DNA from: Certhia americana
Taxonomy: Eukaryota > Chordata > Aves > Passeriformes > Certhiidae
Assembly: GCA_018697195.1 (NCBI GenBank)
Contig: CM031864.1
Span: 29,680,809 to 29,744,808, forward strand
DNA: 64,000 bases
Direction: 5' to 3'
A program made the translations under genes and the position numbers. Under the pieces are notes generated by a model that had not been told where the DNA came from, searched no databases, and was given only the letters and a program-made list of their open reading frames with translations. Positions 37,277 to 52,200 of this stretch are shown one piece after another. Numbering within the stretch: the stretch's first letter is position 1; every line of letters begins with the position of its first letter.

Positions 37277-40200
37277 CTGCGGAGACAACACACCAGGGTC
37301 ACACACACACCCCCACCAGGGTCACATCCTCCACGGGGACACCAGCCCTCAGCAGCTGCCAGGGGAAAGCCTCCAACCAGCCCCTGCCACCAGCTTGAAC
37401 GTCTGCCTGAATTGGGCTGTGAAGAAGCAGCTGTGGAGCACCCATCGTGCGTGGTATAAATAACTAGACAGTTGTTGGCTTTCACATTTAGGCGTTGGCT
37501 TTTGCAAATTGTTATTAATCACAACGATTTTGATGTAGCAGTGTTTGTTACCACTTTTAACTGCTTTAATAGAGTCAGCTTTTGTAGCCAATGCACTGTT
37601 GTAGTAGTGTGATAAATAGAGCTCAGGCTTCCACGAAATAGTAAAATAGAGCCTATGTGCTGTAATGTTAAATGCTTTTATTTGTGTAACTAACTGTCAA
37701 TGGTAGGAATAGCTATTTCACATGATATTCTGAGTTATGTTGATTCAATGTAGTTGTGGAGTATCTTATCTGAATGATAAGATAACATTGAAAAGAACCA
37801 GGAAAATAAACAACAAGAGAAAAAAACGCAAGGGATTTACTACTGACTCTCCAGGTTATCAGGAAGTGTCAAACAACACAATAGAGCCTTGAGAAGAAAC
37901 AAAATATAAGAATTTCATCTACAGGATGGCATGGAGACAAATCAAAAGTCGAGCCAAGCAAAAGAATTCCCGGAACTTGTAAACTCACAGGAATGTTTGA
38001 ATCTGTATAATCCTCATGAATATGCATTTAACCAATGTAATGAAAAGTTAATAAGAAAATAGTTTTAAGCTAACTGGGTGCCTCCGGCAATTTGCCAAGC
38101 ACCCCAGTGCTGTGAACACTCTCTTTTATCCTTGTCAAACCTTTAAAAATTTTAAAGGGTGAGCCTTGTTTCTCACATTACACACTTCAAAAGTAAATAG
38201 CTGTATTTGCTCATGCCTTTCTCTCTCAGAACAGAACTGCTGCTTGTTTTGACACCAAATTTCTGTTACTCAAAGAAATACTTCCTGCTCCCTGTCTGCT
38301 AATGTGCAAGATAGAAAAAAACTTTGTAGGCTGTAGCTGACCTTAGGCTACCTTTTGGGTAACACAGGACTGGGCTTAATCCTCCCAATTCAACTAATTT
38401 AATTTATACTTCTAAACCCCTACATTCAACCGATCCAGCCAAGATATAACACATCCCAAGGACCATCTGTTGACTGCAATGGTGTCTGCATTTCATAGGG
38501 ATATCAGATCCCTACAGACTCCAGCTGCATATTCCCCTCTGTGCCACTGGAGTCTGCTGGCAGAAACGGGAGGAGCAAGTTCTCCCAACAGCTTTGTTAA
38601 AGCCAAATTGCATCAGAATCGTTTCTCAGTCAAATTGCACAAATAAAAATATCTTCAAGATACAAAAGAAACAAAAGAAAAGGAAGACCATGGAAGCTGG
38701 TCACCTATGTTGAGTTCAGTGGAAACAAAATCCAAAAAACCACAAGCTAGTAATACCTTAAATAATCTCCCACACTGTGTGAATGCCTGCCAGGCAATAA
38801 CTCCTAAATCTGGACTGTCACAGAAAAAAAGTCACAGTGAAACCATGCCACTAAGGAATCTGATGTATGTACTACCCTCTCCTCAAGTGTTTTCCTCAGC
38901 AGTTCAAAAGATCCTGTGGATCCATGGCTCACCAAACTGGGGAAATTCCTCCACTGTTGCTCAAGATAGCCATTCGTATCAGTGAAGGATTAAACTACTA
39001 CTATCACCAGTAAGAATAAGGACATTAATTTCTTTCTATTCCCCACCCTTGCCAGATTCCCACAGCAGCAAAAATAGCCAGAGGAGCTTGATACTTTAGG
39101 CTAATTACATTTGGGAATAAATACACAAGCAATTGTTTTCAAGTACAGTTGTGACTAGAAAGGCTATTTTTCCTCTTTCTTTTCTGCTCAGTGTATATTT
39201 TGATCAGCAATTTCGTATCATTTGTCTCAGCTTGGACATTCTTCCAGTGGCTGGATTTTGCTGATTTAAAGGGGAATAATGTGCTTGCACTGCCTCAGCC
39301 TGAAAGCAAGGAATGAACAGGCCAAATTCTACATGCTGGCTGTGAGTTCCTTCTGCTAAAGACAAGCTCAGTTCTATTGGGAAGCAGGAGAGACTCAGCC
39401 CAAAATGAACAGAAGGGACATACTGGGATATTTTTCAAAAGCTGATTCTTTCCTGCAAGGCAAGAAGCCAGAATGGGAGTGTTGTGATGGTTGTACCCCA
39501 CACAAGTTCTCTGTTATGGTGTGTGCCACATTCCTAATTTGCCTGGGACAGCCGCAGCTGGATTTCAGTGTTTGACTGTCACACAAATTCAAGTTACCTC
39601 CACGTGTTAGCATCTGGATCAAACACCTCAATGGTCTTTAGGTACGTTGTGCCATCAAAGCCCCCCACTGCCATCAGCTGCCCATTCACCACAGCCAGGC
39701 CAACCTGCAAAATAGCACCAGACAGCAGCTACTTAGCTGGGATGTCCTAAAAAGAAGGGTTAAAATGAAAATATTAATAAAACGATTTAATAACCATGTT
39801 GGGTGAGAGGCAGGCTGCAGGAGAGGGTTGGGTTTTTTTCCTTTAGGGCATGGCACAAATAAAATAGCCTAAAAAATGAAACATTGAAAGTTAAATATGT
39901 ATCACAGAATAGGGAATTTCTCAAAGAAAAAGCAGAGGGTTCCCCTTATTGCCAGCTACAAGAAGTAGAACCATTTGAATGATGATAAATACATGAGAAT
40001 GTAAACCTTTTTCATACAGAACTTATGTTCTGGACTGAAATTCTTCCCCAAGAAGGATATCTACCAGCCCACAACACTAGGTTAAAGTAGCAGAACCACA
40101 GGTAAGCCCCTGGTCCCCCTCTCAGGCTGGGAGTAAGCACCTTGGCCTCCAGACTTTTCTATTCAGTCTTTCTGGAGAAGCACAAAAATCACTGAAACAT

Positions 40201-43200
40201 CAAAAACACGATCACTCCCAGTGGAAAATGTGGAGTATAACAGAGAAAAGGGAAGATACACAATGTAAAATGGTGTAAAAGCTGTTTTGGCTTTGAGGAA
40301 GTCAAAAGAGCTGCAGATACAGCTGCATGTGTTTAGCAGTTTCTATAGAAAGCAAATACAGAAGCAGCTGATAAGAAGTCAATGTCTAATGAGAAATTAA
40401 AGTGGACAGTGCTGGACAGCTCACTCCGTGCTTGGAGAACAGAAATAAATATGTGCTCTCTGCCTCCAAAACCAGTGGTTGCTCAAACTGTGATTCATAC
40501 TTGCCCCACCAGACACTGGAACACTAAGAGATAAAACTCATCCTCTCCTTACTACATAATCTAATATCTCATGATAGACATCCATAAAATTTACATCTCC
40601 CCAGCCATGATGACTACTGAAAACACTGCAGTAATCTGTTGTTCCAAAGAAGGCACCACCATCAGCAGATAATGGGATCAACTCACAGGATTCAGTGAGG
40701 AGAGGCAAGAGCCTAAGTGAAAGCCCAGGAACCCTGTTCCCACACACTCCTCAAGGCAATGAGAGTCTGCTGGGAATATATATCTGAACACGTGTTAACC
40801 CAGTTTCCCAGCTTCTTCCTCTGAGAAAGTGGGTGTTCTCACCTCCTTATTCATCCAGAGAGATCCAGGCACTAATCTGATAGTGTTCTTTAATGGTATC
40901 TCATACCAAGTACAGCTATGTTGTCTAAAAGCTCCTCTGCTTCAGGCTTCGCTGACAGCATATCAGGGCCCAAAAATATTTAAAAACGCCCTCAAATGAC
41001 TCATTTCCCCATCCTAAACAGCTGTCTGTGGCATGACTTAGCTATCCCTTCACCCTCCAGTCTTGCTAGAGAGTTTTTTGCAAACTTCTCCCCTTACAGA
41101 AAAGAAGTGAAGATGCAGAGAAAGCAGGAGAGCCTCATGAGAAGACTGATACTTCACCGTGTGCCCTCCCCACAAGAGTGACAATGCCAGCCTGCCCTGT
41201 GCCCTCCCCACAACAAGGGTGACAATGCCAGCCTGCCCTGTGCCCTCCCCACAACAAGGGTGACAATTCCAGCCTGCTCTGTGCCCTCCCCACAACAAGG
41301 GTGACAATTCCAGCCTGCCCTGTGCCCTCCCCACAAGCAGACTATCACTCTGCCCGGTGCTGTCCCCACATGGTGACGTGTGGCATGGGTGAGCCCACCA
41401 AGCCCCACTTGATGCCTTGAGAGGGACCCTGGAACAGAGGCTGGACAGTGTTAAAGGAATAAAGCAGGGATTTATTAAATGTCCTTCACAGGACACACCT
41501 TGGGCAGTGTAAAAGCCTGGCCAGGGCTACACCCCAGATGGACCCTGAGTCAGTTCTCACACTTTTATAAGTTTTGGTCCATTTCCATATTGGGGTTCAT
41601 TGTCCAATTCCAGCTCCAGGTTCTGCAGTCCCACCCTCCCAGATTGCTCTCCTCAGTTCTCTGCTGTTTGCACTTTCTGGGCCTGAAGCTGCAGCTTTGG
41701 TGTCCTTGGTTCTGGGGCTGGATAAAGCTTGTTTTGTTTAACTCAACAGTGAACAGAGCTTGCTAACACTCTATATGAAGTTCAGAGTTACATACTAAGG
41801 CAGTACAGAATCTGGAAAACATGAAAGCTAAAACTTAAGGCATCATACTCACCCCACTCCGCCGGGACGTCATGGCCACCACGGGAGACCACTGATTGGT
41901 GCGTGGGTTGTACCTCTCAGCACTGCTGAGCTCTGTGGTGTCATCCCTGCCTCCCACGGCGTAGATCATGTCCTGGTACACAGCACAGCCCAGGTGCTTC
42001 CTCCTGGTGCCCATGGGGGCTATCGTGTGCCAGCGGTTCTCCTGGGGGTTGTAGCGTTCCACTGCAGAGGAAGGGAAGGCCTTTGCTCAGCAGGGTTGGC
42101 AGGGAGCGGGTGGAGCCCTTTTGGACCCAATTTCCACCCACCAAAAATGCAATGAACACATTTGTTCTTTCTTTTTTTTTTTGCAAAGAACTCTTGCTAG
42201 TCTCTCTCCTGTCTCCAGCATCAGTCACACTCAGATCTGCTGGCTATGCTACCAACCGACCTGCAGCAGTTTTACCTTTGGCACCTTCCTTCCTACAGCA
42301 AAAATGGCTGCTGAAGGAATTAAAAAAAAAAAAAAAAAAAAAAAGTGCTTGCAACTGCTATGCAAACGATCAAAGCTTTGTATTCAGGACATACTGCCAA
42401 ACAAAGCACCGAGAAAGTAAAAATATGACACGCAACCAGGTAATAGGGGCTCACAAGTCTGGAGAGTGAGTATGGCGATGATATTTAAAAGCAGGATGAT
42501 ATTTAAAGAAGAAAAAAACCTCCACAAACTGATCACTAAGGTATTCAACAGGCATGTGGGGACATGACGGGCTCCCAGGACCAGGACAAGTGCTGACTGG
42601 GATTAAGGGGCAGCAAAAGGCATACCAGTATTGAGAGGAGATGTTCCATCAGAGCCTCCCACAGCATAGAGGAAGCCTCCCAGCACAGCCACTGCCACTC
42701 CCAGGCGCCTGGTGCTCATGGAAGCCACTCGAGTCCATTTGTTTTCTTTGGGATCATACCTGGCAAAAGAATAAACACCAGAGCTGAGTGAAGTGCTGAC
42801 ATCTTCACAAAGGGGCAGGAAGACTGACTTTATTCTCCCCAAATAAAAATCCCTATAAGATTTGTCCAGTTCCTATCTCCTCTCCAGCTTGTCTGCATCA
42901 ACTGCACCTTCTAAGAGACCCTCTTTCTTGCAGTGTCCTGCCTTTTTTGGGTTTTATTTTTGTAATTAAAAAGTACCTCTCCACAATGTTGAGACAAGAG
43001 ACACCATCCTGGCCACCCACAGCATAGAGGTAACCTCCAAGAACTGCTACTCCAACACTGGTCCTGCAGGTGCTGGTGGGAGCCACATCACTGCTCCACT
43101 GATTGGTCTTTGGATCATACCTGGAAAAAACACACCAAACAGCACAAATAACCTGCCTAGGTCTGCTTCAGACTCTCCCATGCTTGGGAGCTCTACTAAG

Positions 43201-46200
43201 GCGGTGAAACTTGCCTATCCTGAGCTTCAACTGCAAAACAGCTCTTTGTAAGCAGGATAAAAGCCCTGAAGTGATACAATGCATCCAGTACATGTTATTC
43301 CAGGGATGTTCAAACTGCAGGTTGGGAAGAATCAAGCTGAAGATCAAAGGTTCAGGTTCCTGAAAGAGAGACTGGCTGACGTGTGGTAACTTGCAGCAAA
43401 GAGCAGCAGCCAGAGTTAACTTTGCTCTGTTCCCTGCAGTTCACACAGGAACTCAGCCAGCACTGGGACTTCCAGATAAAATATGGAAGAACAAGATGGG
43501 CTTGGGAATCCAGAGACCAAGAAATACAGTGCATAGCAAGGAAGTGCAGGACGTGGGAGATACAACACTAGGGTCATGATTTGGGAAGCTGGGAGTATTC
43601 GAGGAGATAGGTGGGGAGAAGGGAAGGCTCGAGGTGGGAGGAGGTATTTGTACAGCTCACTGGGTTTGTTACCAGGGCCAAGATTTAGAGCAGTAGGAGA
43701 GCTTGAGTCACGCAGCTTTCAGGCATGGGAATTGCCCCATGCAGCTCGATAAAACTTGATTGACCTTAATCAGGCCTAAAACTGACCTATTTCCCTTCTT
43801 TGGTCTTATGTGCCATGGTTCCTTAATTCTCAAGTTGCCCCTTCACAATAAAATTCCAGGATTTTTCTTTCCCCCTTCCATCAAAGAAGTGCTCACTGTA
43901 ACCTCACTTTCCTCAACAACGCTGAAAACAAACCCACAATTTCAAGGAAGGTTAACCAGGATCACCACACTTTCCAGCAATACACCCTGACCCATCTAGA
44001 GACTCCTTCCTTATTCCAGAGGCTCTGGCTTGTCCCATTAAGCTGGGGATAATGTGACATAGAGTGTTTTGCACCAGGGGTGTGCAAAGGCAGGAGGAAA
44101 TAGCAAAATGAACTTGTTCCCAAGAGGCTTCAGACAGGTTTAAACATTCAGAGCTGAAATTCTGCACGGGGGCCTTGTGGAGACCTACCTTTCCACGCTG
44201 TTGAGATAAGAGGAGCCGTCATGGCCTCCCACAGCATAGAGGAGGTCATCCAGGACACTGACCCCGACACCACAGCGCCTCTTGCTCATGGAAGCCACCA
44301 TCCTCCACTCATTGGTCTGGGGGTCGTAGCGCTCCACGCTGGAAATCGCATCCCCGCTGCACCAGCCCCCCACTGCAACCAAACACCAAAAAACAGGGTC
44401 ACAGAAACACTCACCCAGCTCACAAACCACCTGTGCTCCTGGCACAAGTCACCCCCCTCAGACTCAGCCCTAAGTCACTCCTTCTGAAGTTTGTAATGAC
44501 AAAATAGGATGAGCTTTTCAAGAGTGCGAAGTTTGGAAATGCTGTGGCATTCACAGCACCAAAGAAATCACATGAGTAAGAAAGTGTTAACTCAAATTTT
44601 CAAATGCACAGGTGACATCAGCAACAGGTTGTGAAGATTGTATGGGAACAACACCAGCAGAAAATCCTGCCTGGAGTCTCCTGGCCTAAGTCAGTGGGAA
44701 AAATACATAGAATATCCTGAGTTGAAAGGATCAAAGTCTAACTCCTGGCCCTGCACAGGACAGCCCCAAGAATCCCACCATGTGTCTGGGAATATTGTCC
44801 ATATGCTCCTTGAGCTCTGTCAGGCCTGGTGCTGTGGCCACTGCCCTGGGGAGTCAGTTCCAGTGCCAGACTCTACTGGGAGTGAAGAACCTTTATCCAA
44901 TATCCAACTTCAACCTCTCCTGACACAGCTTCAGGCCATTCCCTCAGGTTCTATTGCTGGTTACCAGACAGCCAAGATCAGTGCCTGACCCTGGCTCTTC
45001 CCCCCATGAGGAAATTGTAAACTGTGATGAGCTCTCCTCTCAGTCTCTTCTTCAGGCAGAACAGACCTCAGCTGCTCCTCATACGGCCCCTCTAGACCCT
45101 CCACCATCTCCTGCTGACACCACCCACACCCCTGCAGGGACACACACCTGCAAAGAGCACCTCTCCACAGCGGATGGGTTTGCGCGGCCTCGTTCGCGGC
45201 CCCTGCATCAGCGGCCGCTCTTGGGGCAGCAGCAGGTAGTTTTTGGCTTCATCCACCAGATCCCTGTGCAAGACAGGAAAATATTAACCCCCAGAGCTCA
45301 GTCTCAGAGAAAGAGGTGAATCAGAGCTGATGGGAAGAGCAGCCAGCACTAGTCATGCACCTCAGGTATTCACGAGTCACACGAGAAGAGCATGAGCAGC
45401 GCGGTTAAACACACGCTGTCACCCAAATACTCATCGGTTGTTTACAAGCCACTGACACTGTGACAGCAGCAGACCAACACCAGTGCTTGGCCAGAGCTAA
45501 TAATAGATATAGCTTGCCATAAAAAGACTGATAAAAAAAAAATATGACAAGAGATTTGTCAGGCTTACTGTGCAGAAAAGAAAAACCCAGCCTGCCTCAA
45601 GCTAAAATTTAAGTGTCAGTGGTTTTGCCTTGGAAGAGAACAGGAGGTGGAAAGCACACAAATACATAATACACACATGACCAATAGATGGAGATAGTAA
45701 CCTTCTGATTAATATTTTCTCCATCAGCTCTGGCCAGCTCACACTGTCCATTCAATCATGACTTGCCACCTGGACTAATCCTAATATTCCAAACTCTTGA
45801 ATAAAACAAAAAAGAGTAAAAAAGTCCTCCTTCCTTCTACGAATGTGGAATTCCCCCAGTATCAATGCTTATTCAGGAAGAAAACAATTAAGCCTATGCC
45901 CTGAACTTCTTCACAATATGCACAAGATAAATCATGTACTTTGTGGATGATACAGAACTCTGTAGAACCAGAAAGGTGAGACTCATACCATGAGAGGAAG
46001 AAATGACAACTTCCCTGCTTTTTCCTTGTGGGAAAGAGCAGACTAATCCCAGAGACCAAGTCAGCTATCAAAGTGCAGACATTCTACATGGAAAAACTAC
46101 TTTAGATCCCACTGAGATCATCATGAAAGCCATGCAAGAGCTAAGCTGCAATAAAAGGCCATGACTAGAGAGGGTGGGGGGAAAAAAAAAGAGACAAAAT

Positions 46201-49200
46201 GAAAATCAATACACTGAAAGGTCTTTTACCAACAGTCAAACTGCACACTCAAAGTTTGCTATTTCACTGAAAACTTGCAAGAACAAAAACACTTCTAGGG
46301 TGCACCAGTGACTATTATGCAAACAGAAAATTATTTTTCTTGCTTCTCCTATCCCTCCCAGTTGCCAAAGATGAAACTGTGAGGCAACACCCATTTACCA
46401 GTGACAAATGAGCACAGTTTCAAAGGACAACATAATCCAATTCCGTAAATGGTTGAGGAGATTTACCTGCATTCCTCATCGCTCTTAATGAGTGGATCAG
46501 AACCCACTGTACCCACAAGAAACTTGGGACTCAGCAGGGGCAGGCGGACGTGCTGCAGGACCTAAAACAAACCAGAACACCTATGGTGACACTACAGACA
46601 CCCAGAGAGATGCAAGAAACCCTACAGAAAACAACAGAATTTTAGTTAAATATCCCAGTTTAGATACCTGGCAGAAAATCAGTCTTTGGAAAAGGGCAAT
46701 CCACTGGATCTATTAACAGCTGAAAACAAGGTCACAGCTGGAAACCTTACAAAATGACAGATGACAAGACATCTGCCTGAACACTAATTAAGTTAGTGGT
46801 TTTATCAGCCATTTAGCTCTCTTAAACCTGAGTGGTATTGCAGAGTAAATGAACAGTAAGAAACAACACATCTTTCTCAAGGGTTTACAATTTGAAAACC
46901 CAAGCATGTATAGACAGAGGCAAACAGTTATAAAAGCACTAAAAGCTGCCTTGAGAAGAGCAGCTTTTTCCAGTTTGGTTTGTTTACTTAAAACCATTTT
47001 CAAAAGCTTTCCAGTAAATAAAGTTACATTTAATGTCTCTTTCCAAAGCAGAAACAGCGAGGCAGGCAGATGCTCACCTCTTTTGATCAGCCAGCCTGAG
47101 ACTTCAGAGGCTTTGGGCTGACAGCTTTGTCAGAATGGGTTCTGCTCCGTGAAATGCCTTGGCTTAGATGAAGCATCACATTCCAACAAAACCATTCTGA
47201 CAAGCTCCACTGTAACATCGTGAAGGCTGAGGCACAAATCAAGCAGCAGAGCTTAAAGAAGCACCGCAAAGCAAGACAAGGCTTTTCTTCTCCACTGTGG
47301 TTTTGATATGACTCTCCAAGCAGTGCAGGCAGGTTTGTCTGGACTGCTGGAATGAGCTCGTTTTTCAAGTCCTGCCTGGGAACAATCCAACAAATCCCCT
47401 AATGAAGGCTCTGGCCAGCCTAGATGAAGGGACAGTGCAAGCCACCTAACACAGGTGGGAGTCACAGAGAATTTCAGTGGCTTTACATCACTCAGAAGCA
47501 CTCTAGCACCACCCTCCCATCCCTCATTCCTCTCCCCCTGGACAGAGCAGCCTGGAATGTCACAGATTACCTGTGGCAGCTGGGGTCTTCTCTCCTGAAT
47601 GCTGTACTTCACCCAGGCCATCACGGCATTGAACACCTGTTCCTCGCTGCGCACGTTCAACTCGTCACTGGATATGATGTCTATGAGCTGGTTGGCAGGA
47701 AGCAGCATGAACTCCTCACTCTCCATCACCTGGGAAAGGCAGAGAAAAAAGGAAGGGAGTAAGGACAAAGCATCAGAGTCATTCACCACTCCAGCACTTC
47801 ATGGACGGACCCAGTAAACAGCCAAATCCCTATCAGTTCCAACACCAACACACGTGAAGGGTTTGCTGCACAGGGCAGAATGCAGCCCCCAGCAACAAAA
47901 CAAGACACTTCTAGATGGGAATGCCTTTCACAACCTTTAACACTTTTAAAGAGTTAAACCACAAAAGGCACTGATCAGGTTTCAAAATTCAGGAAAAACA
48001 AAGCCTTTCTTTAAAATCAGCCTCCTTGCTTGCCGTGTCTAATGCATAAAGCAGAAATAAAATCGCAATAAATACGTGACTAAAAAGCAGCACTGGAGTG
48101 CAGAGATTCACAAGGAAAGCAAAACAGAGCACAATAATAAGTCTCAAACAAGTTACCAGAGGCATTGCAGAGAACACAGAAAGCCTGATTTGTGGCAGAA
48201 CAGAAAATATTTCAGGAGACTCATCTGATCCTGCCTCCTTCATTTGCTCTAAATATCCACATGGAGTATGCAGTAGTCGAGATGCACTAAAGAGGGAATC
48301 AGAGCCTCCAGAGCCCCTAAGGACTGATCTCTTGTGAAAGTCAAGCCACTGACAAACACATTAATTCCTTCAGCATCCAAGATAGCAACCAAGTTTCTCA
48401 GGAGGCCCTGGCTGCTGCTGGAGGACTGCTCATACAGCATGAGTCAGTCTGACTGCCCTGGGAGCTCACACACCACCACAGCCCCTGCAAAGACACGAGG
48501 TAGATGGGAAAGGAGAAAGAATCAAAATTAAAACTGCAGAACTGGCCTGACTGATAACTGCCAGCTCTCCTTCCCTGCAAGCATTTCCAGTCTGTAGCCT
48601 GCAATTTCCAAAAGGTTCAGGGACAGAAAATAGCTGAATGCTGGCTTGTCCTTATCATCTGCGACCACATTAGAATTCTGTGACTTATTTCATGATTTGC
48701 TGCATAAATTAGGAAAAAAACACTCTTTGACACGATCATCTCAACAGCAGTCAGCTGTGCAGTCCTTTTAATTACCTGAAGAAGTTATTTAAGGGCACTG
48801 AACAAATATGCAGGGAACGCCGAGTTACTGACAACAGAAAATATTGTTAAAAAAGAATAGAGTGGACAATGAGATCAGTTCCCAGACTTGGTTCTTGGGT
48901 ACCCTAAGCTTTTGGGGGACAGTAAAGGCCACAATCAGGTTGGCCCACATACTCCTTCAGCCTTTAAGTAGGAACTGGGTTGGTCATTAAAGATCTTTAT
49001 CAGCTTTTTTCCACGGTCTCCATTCCTCCTACAAAGCTTATGTGCAAACTTCAGTCTGATGGTTTTTAAATGCAGCTTCAGAGTCTGAAAATAGCAGCTG
49101 TGGAAATTCCTGAGTTAAAGATGCTCATCCAGTCTCTCCCTTTGACCCTCAGGACACCCAGTTGCATTGATGGCCTCACAAAATTCAAAGCATCAAAGCG

Positions 49201-52200
49201 CTTCTTTAAACCAAATTATTACCACTGTGCAACTTGTTAGTTTACATAGTAAAACAAATCATTATTTAAAATGCTTTGACTTATTTCGGCTTAATTATCA
49301 GGACACTCATAATTACCTGACTAATATTAATGAACTATTCGACTGACTTGCTTAGTGGACAAGAACTGGCTGGATTTCATTTCCTCTGCAGCATTCCTGT
49401 ACATCAGTGCTTTTTATAAGCAGAGAGAATTCATGTCAGAGTATACAATATGGAGTGCAATTCTTGTCTGTTGATAAAAGCACAAGTTATCCACCTATAA
49501 ATATAATTTTCCCCTTCACACAAACATCAAGAGACAAAGAGAAATAAAAATACAAAGGCTGATTTTGTACAGTGGAGTTGGTAATAGAACCATTTCACAT
49601 TACATGCACAAAATCCACTAGGAGTTCTAGGCAACAAATTTTTAAATTAGGAGGAATGGAAAAAATTGGAAAAACATTTTACCAAGAAGTTAATGATGTA
49701 ATGCAGCAATACACATAAAAATTAATAGAAGCAGAGGTTAGTACAGCAGAGGACATGAAGCAACTCAAACTGCATGCAAAGTAACTGCATGGGTTGGCCT
49801 GGTGCCTGCTGCTTAATATTTCACATTGCAACCCAGGAAATTCCCAGCTCCTTTCTGCCAGCCTGGAGGAGCAATGATCACACAGTCTCCACACAAGAAG
49901 GCAAATTTTTTATCTGTTTTCAACCTCCAGAGTGGAGCATGGTTAAACAGACAAGTGCCTGGCTTCCCCCAGGGATCAGCCATCCACTCTCCAGATGGAA
50001 AGTACTGCCAGAATGGAATACAATCCCAAGGAGCAGCACCACTGACACTATCTGCAGAGAAACAGTGGAAGCAAAAGAAGGGATTCGTAAGGATGAAGAG
50101 CTGCAGAACTCCTGGGGCACTGAAATGGACACCAAAACCTGCCCAGGCCAAAGAAATAGTGCTCTAATCTAAGCCTCTGTTTTCCAGAGGCTGTGTTTAA
50201 GTTAAGTCAATTATAATTTCCATCATCTTCGAGGAAGAGTGTTCTCTTTTGCCTTCATGTGCTTTAACAGGGATAAGGACGACAGAAATTTGTCTTCAAG
50301 GGACTGCAAAAGAAAAGAAGCCCATAGCAAGCAGCTCTTAACAGCCAGCTGCATGTATTAATGTTAAAACATTTTAAAACAAAACTGTCAAGCTGTTGAA
50401 ATGTTATTTAGAGCCTTGTAAGCATGCCCTACTCATGTAATAACAAGATCTAATAACCAGTAAAACAACCAAGCACTGAAAATAAACAACCATCTGGATA
50501 GCATCTTGCTCCCCCCCCAAAAAAAAAAAAAAAAAAACAAAAAAAAAAGAAGTGCAGAGCAAGCACAGAGCACATGAAGTGGCCAGCTAAAATGTAGGGG
50601 TTTGGGAAACCACCAAGTTCTACAAAAAAACCCAAACTCATCCTAAGCAGCAAATTCTATTTATTTAGAAATGATGCATTTAATTGCTGCTTTTGGAGTA
50701 AACTGATGTTGTATCCACAGTCAGATACCAAGAATTGTCTTCACTGTCCAACAGTTGTGTTCTGTTCTGTTGCTCCTGCTCAGATTTTTCTCAAGAACTA
50801 CCTGAGTGAAATTAATACAATTCAATCTGCTGCTTGCATGGAAGGGAAAAAAAAAAAAAAGAAGAAACAAGCTGCCATCACTCACAGCACTTCCATACTG
50901 CTGCTTCTCTGGGGAAACTAAATTAGCACCAGGAGTTCCTGGAGTTCCTCCCTTTGGAAAGGATCTCCCTGTGAAGTTGGTGGGAAGAGGAGATTTTTCT
51001 GCAGCAGTTCAGTAAGGATGCACTCCTCTCTGACTATTGCTCACACAATCCTTAATTATGATGTTGATCCTTCTCTGAACCAGCTGCTGGCATTTTTTTT
51101 TCTCCAAAAAATCATCTAGGCAGAATTAACAAAGGATGAGGAACTTGAGTTTATAAAGGTCAGCTACAATATTACACATCTGAATTACTTTCAGACAGCT
51201 TCTGCTGAATAATAGATGCAAAACTCTAGTTCTGCTACAACAAGGGATTTGAAGACTCCCCTGAGGCAGCCTTATGCTCCCCTAAACACCCACTTTTCCA
51301 ATCCCAGAGCTCAACATCAAAATTTTTGGGTTCTATTGATGTGTTGTCTTTGCTTTTAACACCTGCCTCCCCTCCAACCGTGTAGAATCCAGAGTATTTC
51401 TGGAAGAGGAGTGGAATGTCAAACCAGGCACGACAGATTCCACGCCAAATCCAACTGTACCCACAACCTTGCCTCCCACGCAGCACTCACCACACACCCT
51501 TCAGGGCAGAAATGCTGTGGATCATGTACAAACCATTGGCACAACACAGTCCTGCCAGCATCTCTTTCCCCTTTCTTCCCCATTTAACATCTGGAACCCA
51601 TCACCATCAGGGCGCAGAGCAGGTGTAAAGGCAGGATTTGGAAGAAAGGACAAAACCAGAGTTGCTGAAAGCTCTCACAGGTCACATGGATGCATTTTAC
51701 ATCACAATCCCAGCACGCCAACTCCTTACCTCCTGGAAGTTGTGCTGTGTGAATTTGTCGGCGATCCTCAGCAGTTCACGGCACGAGTGAGTGTCAGCAA
51801 AAGCCCGGATGCCCAGGCAATTGGAAGGGTCCAACTGTCTCTTGAGGAACTCGCAGCAGGCCTCCTGGATCTCGGCCAGCTGGAGAAGGCAAGCAGCTGG
51901 CAATAAGGTCTGGACATTTCCCTCTTCCACAGTGATCTGCGAGGTGTAGGCGAAGTCGATGAGCAGCTCCATGGCCCGCTCGTCGATGTCCCTGATCACA
52001 ACCTCCGTCTGCCGTGACTCCGCCAGCTCCCCGGTGAACATGGCTCGGAAGTAGGGGCTGCAGGCCGACAGGATCACCCTGTGGGCGTAGATCTTCTTGG
52101 CCCCCACTACCAGCACCACATCGCAGAGCTCCCGGTGCTTGCGCAGCAGGTTGATGACCTCCAGGGTCTGCCGGGGGTGCTTGTCGGAGATGTAGGGCAT

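Noticed and set aside
40538..40747. Short minus-strand frames in KLHL20 intron 9 and elsewhere as extra exons
   Set aside because: The Kelch propeller is already complete with exact human length, and these frames show no Kelch motif.
42322..42344. Poly(A) run as a processed-pseudogene tail
   Set aside because: No coding or SINE-like sequence precedes it on either strand, so it is treated as a simple homopolymer.
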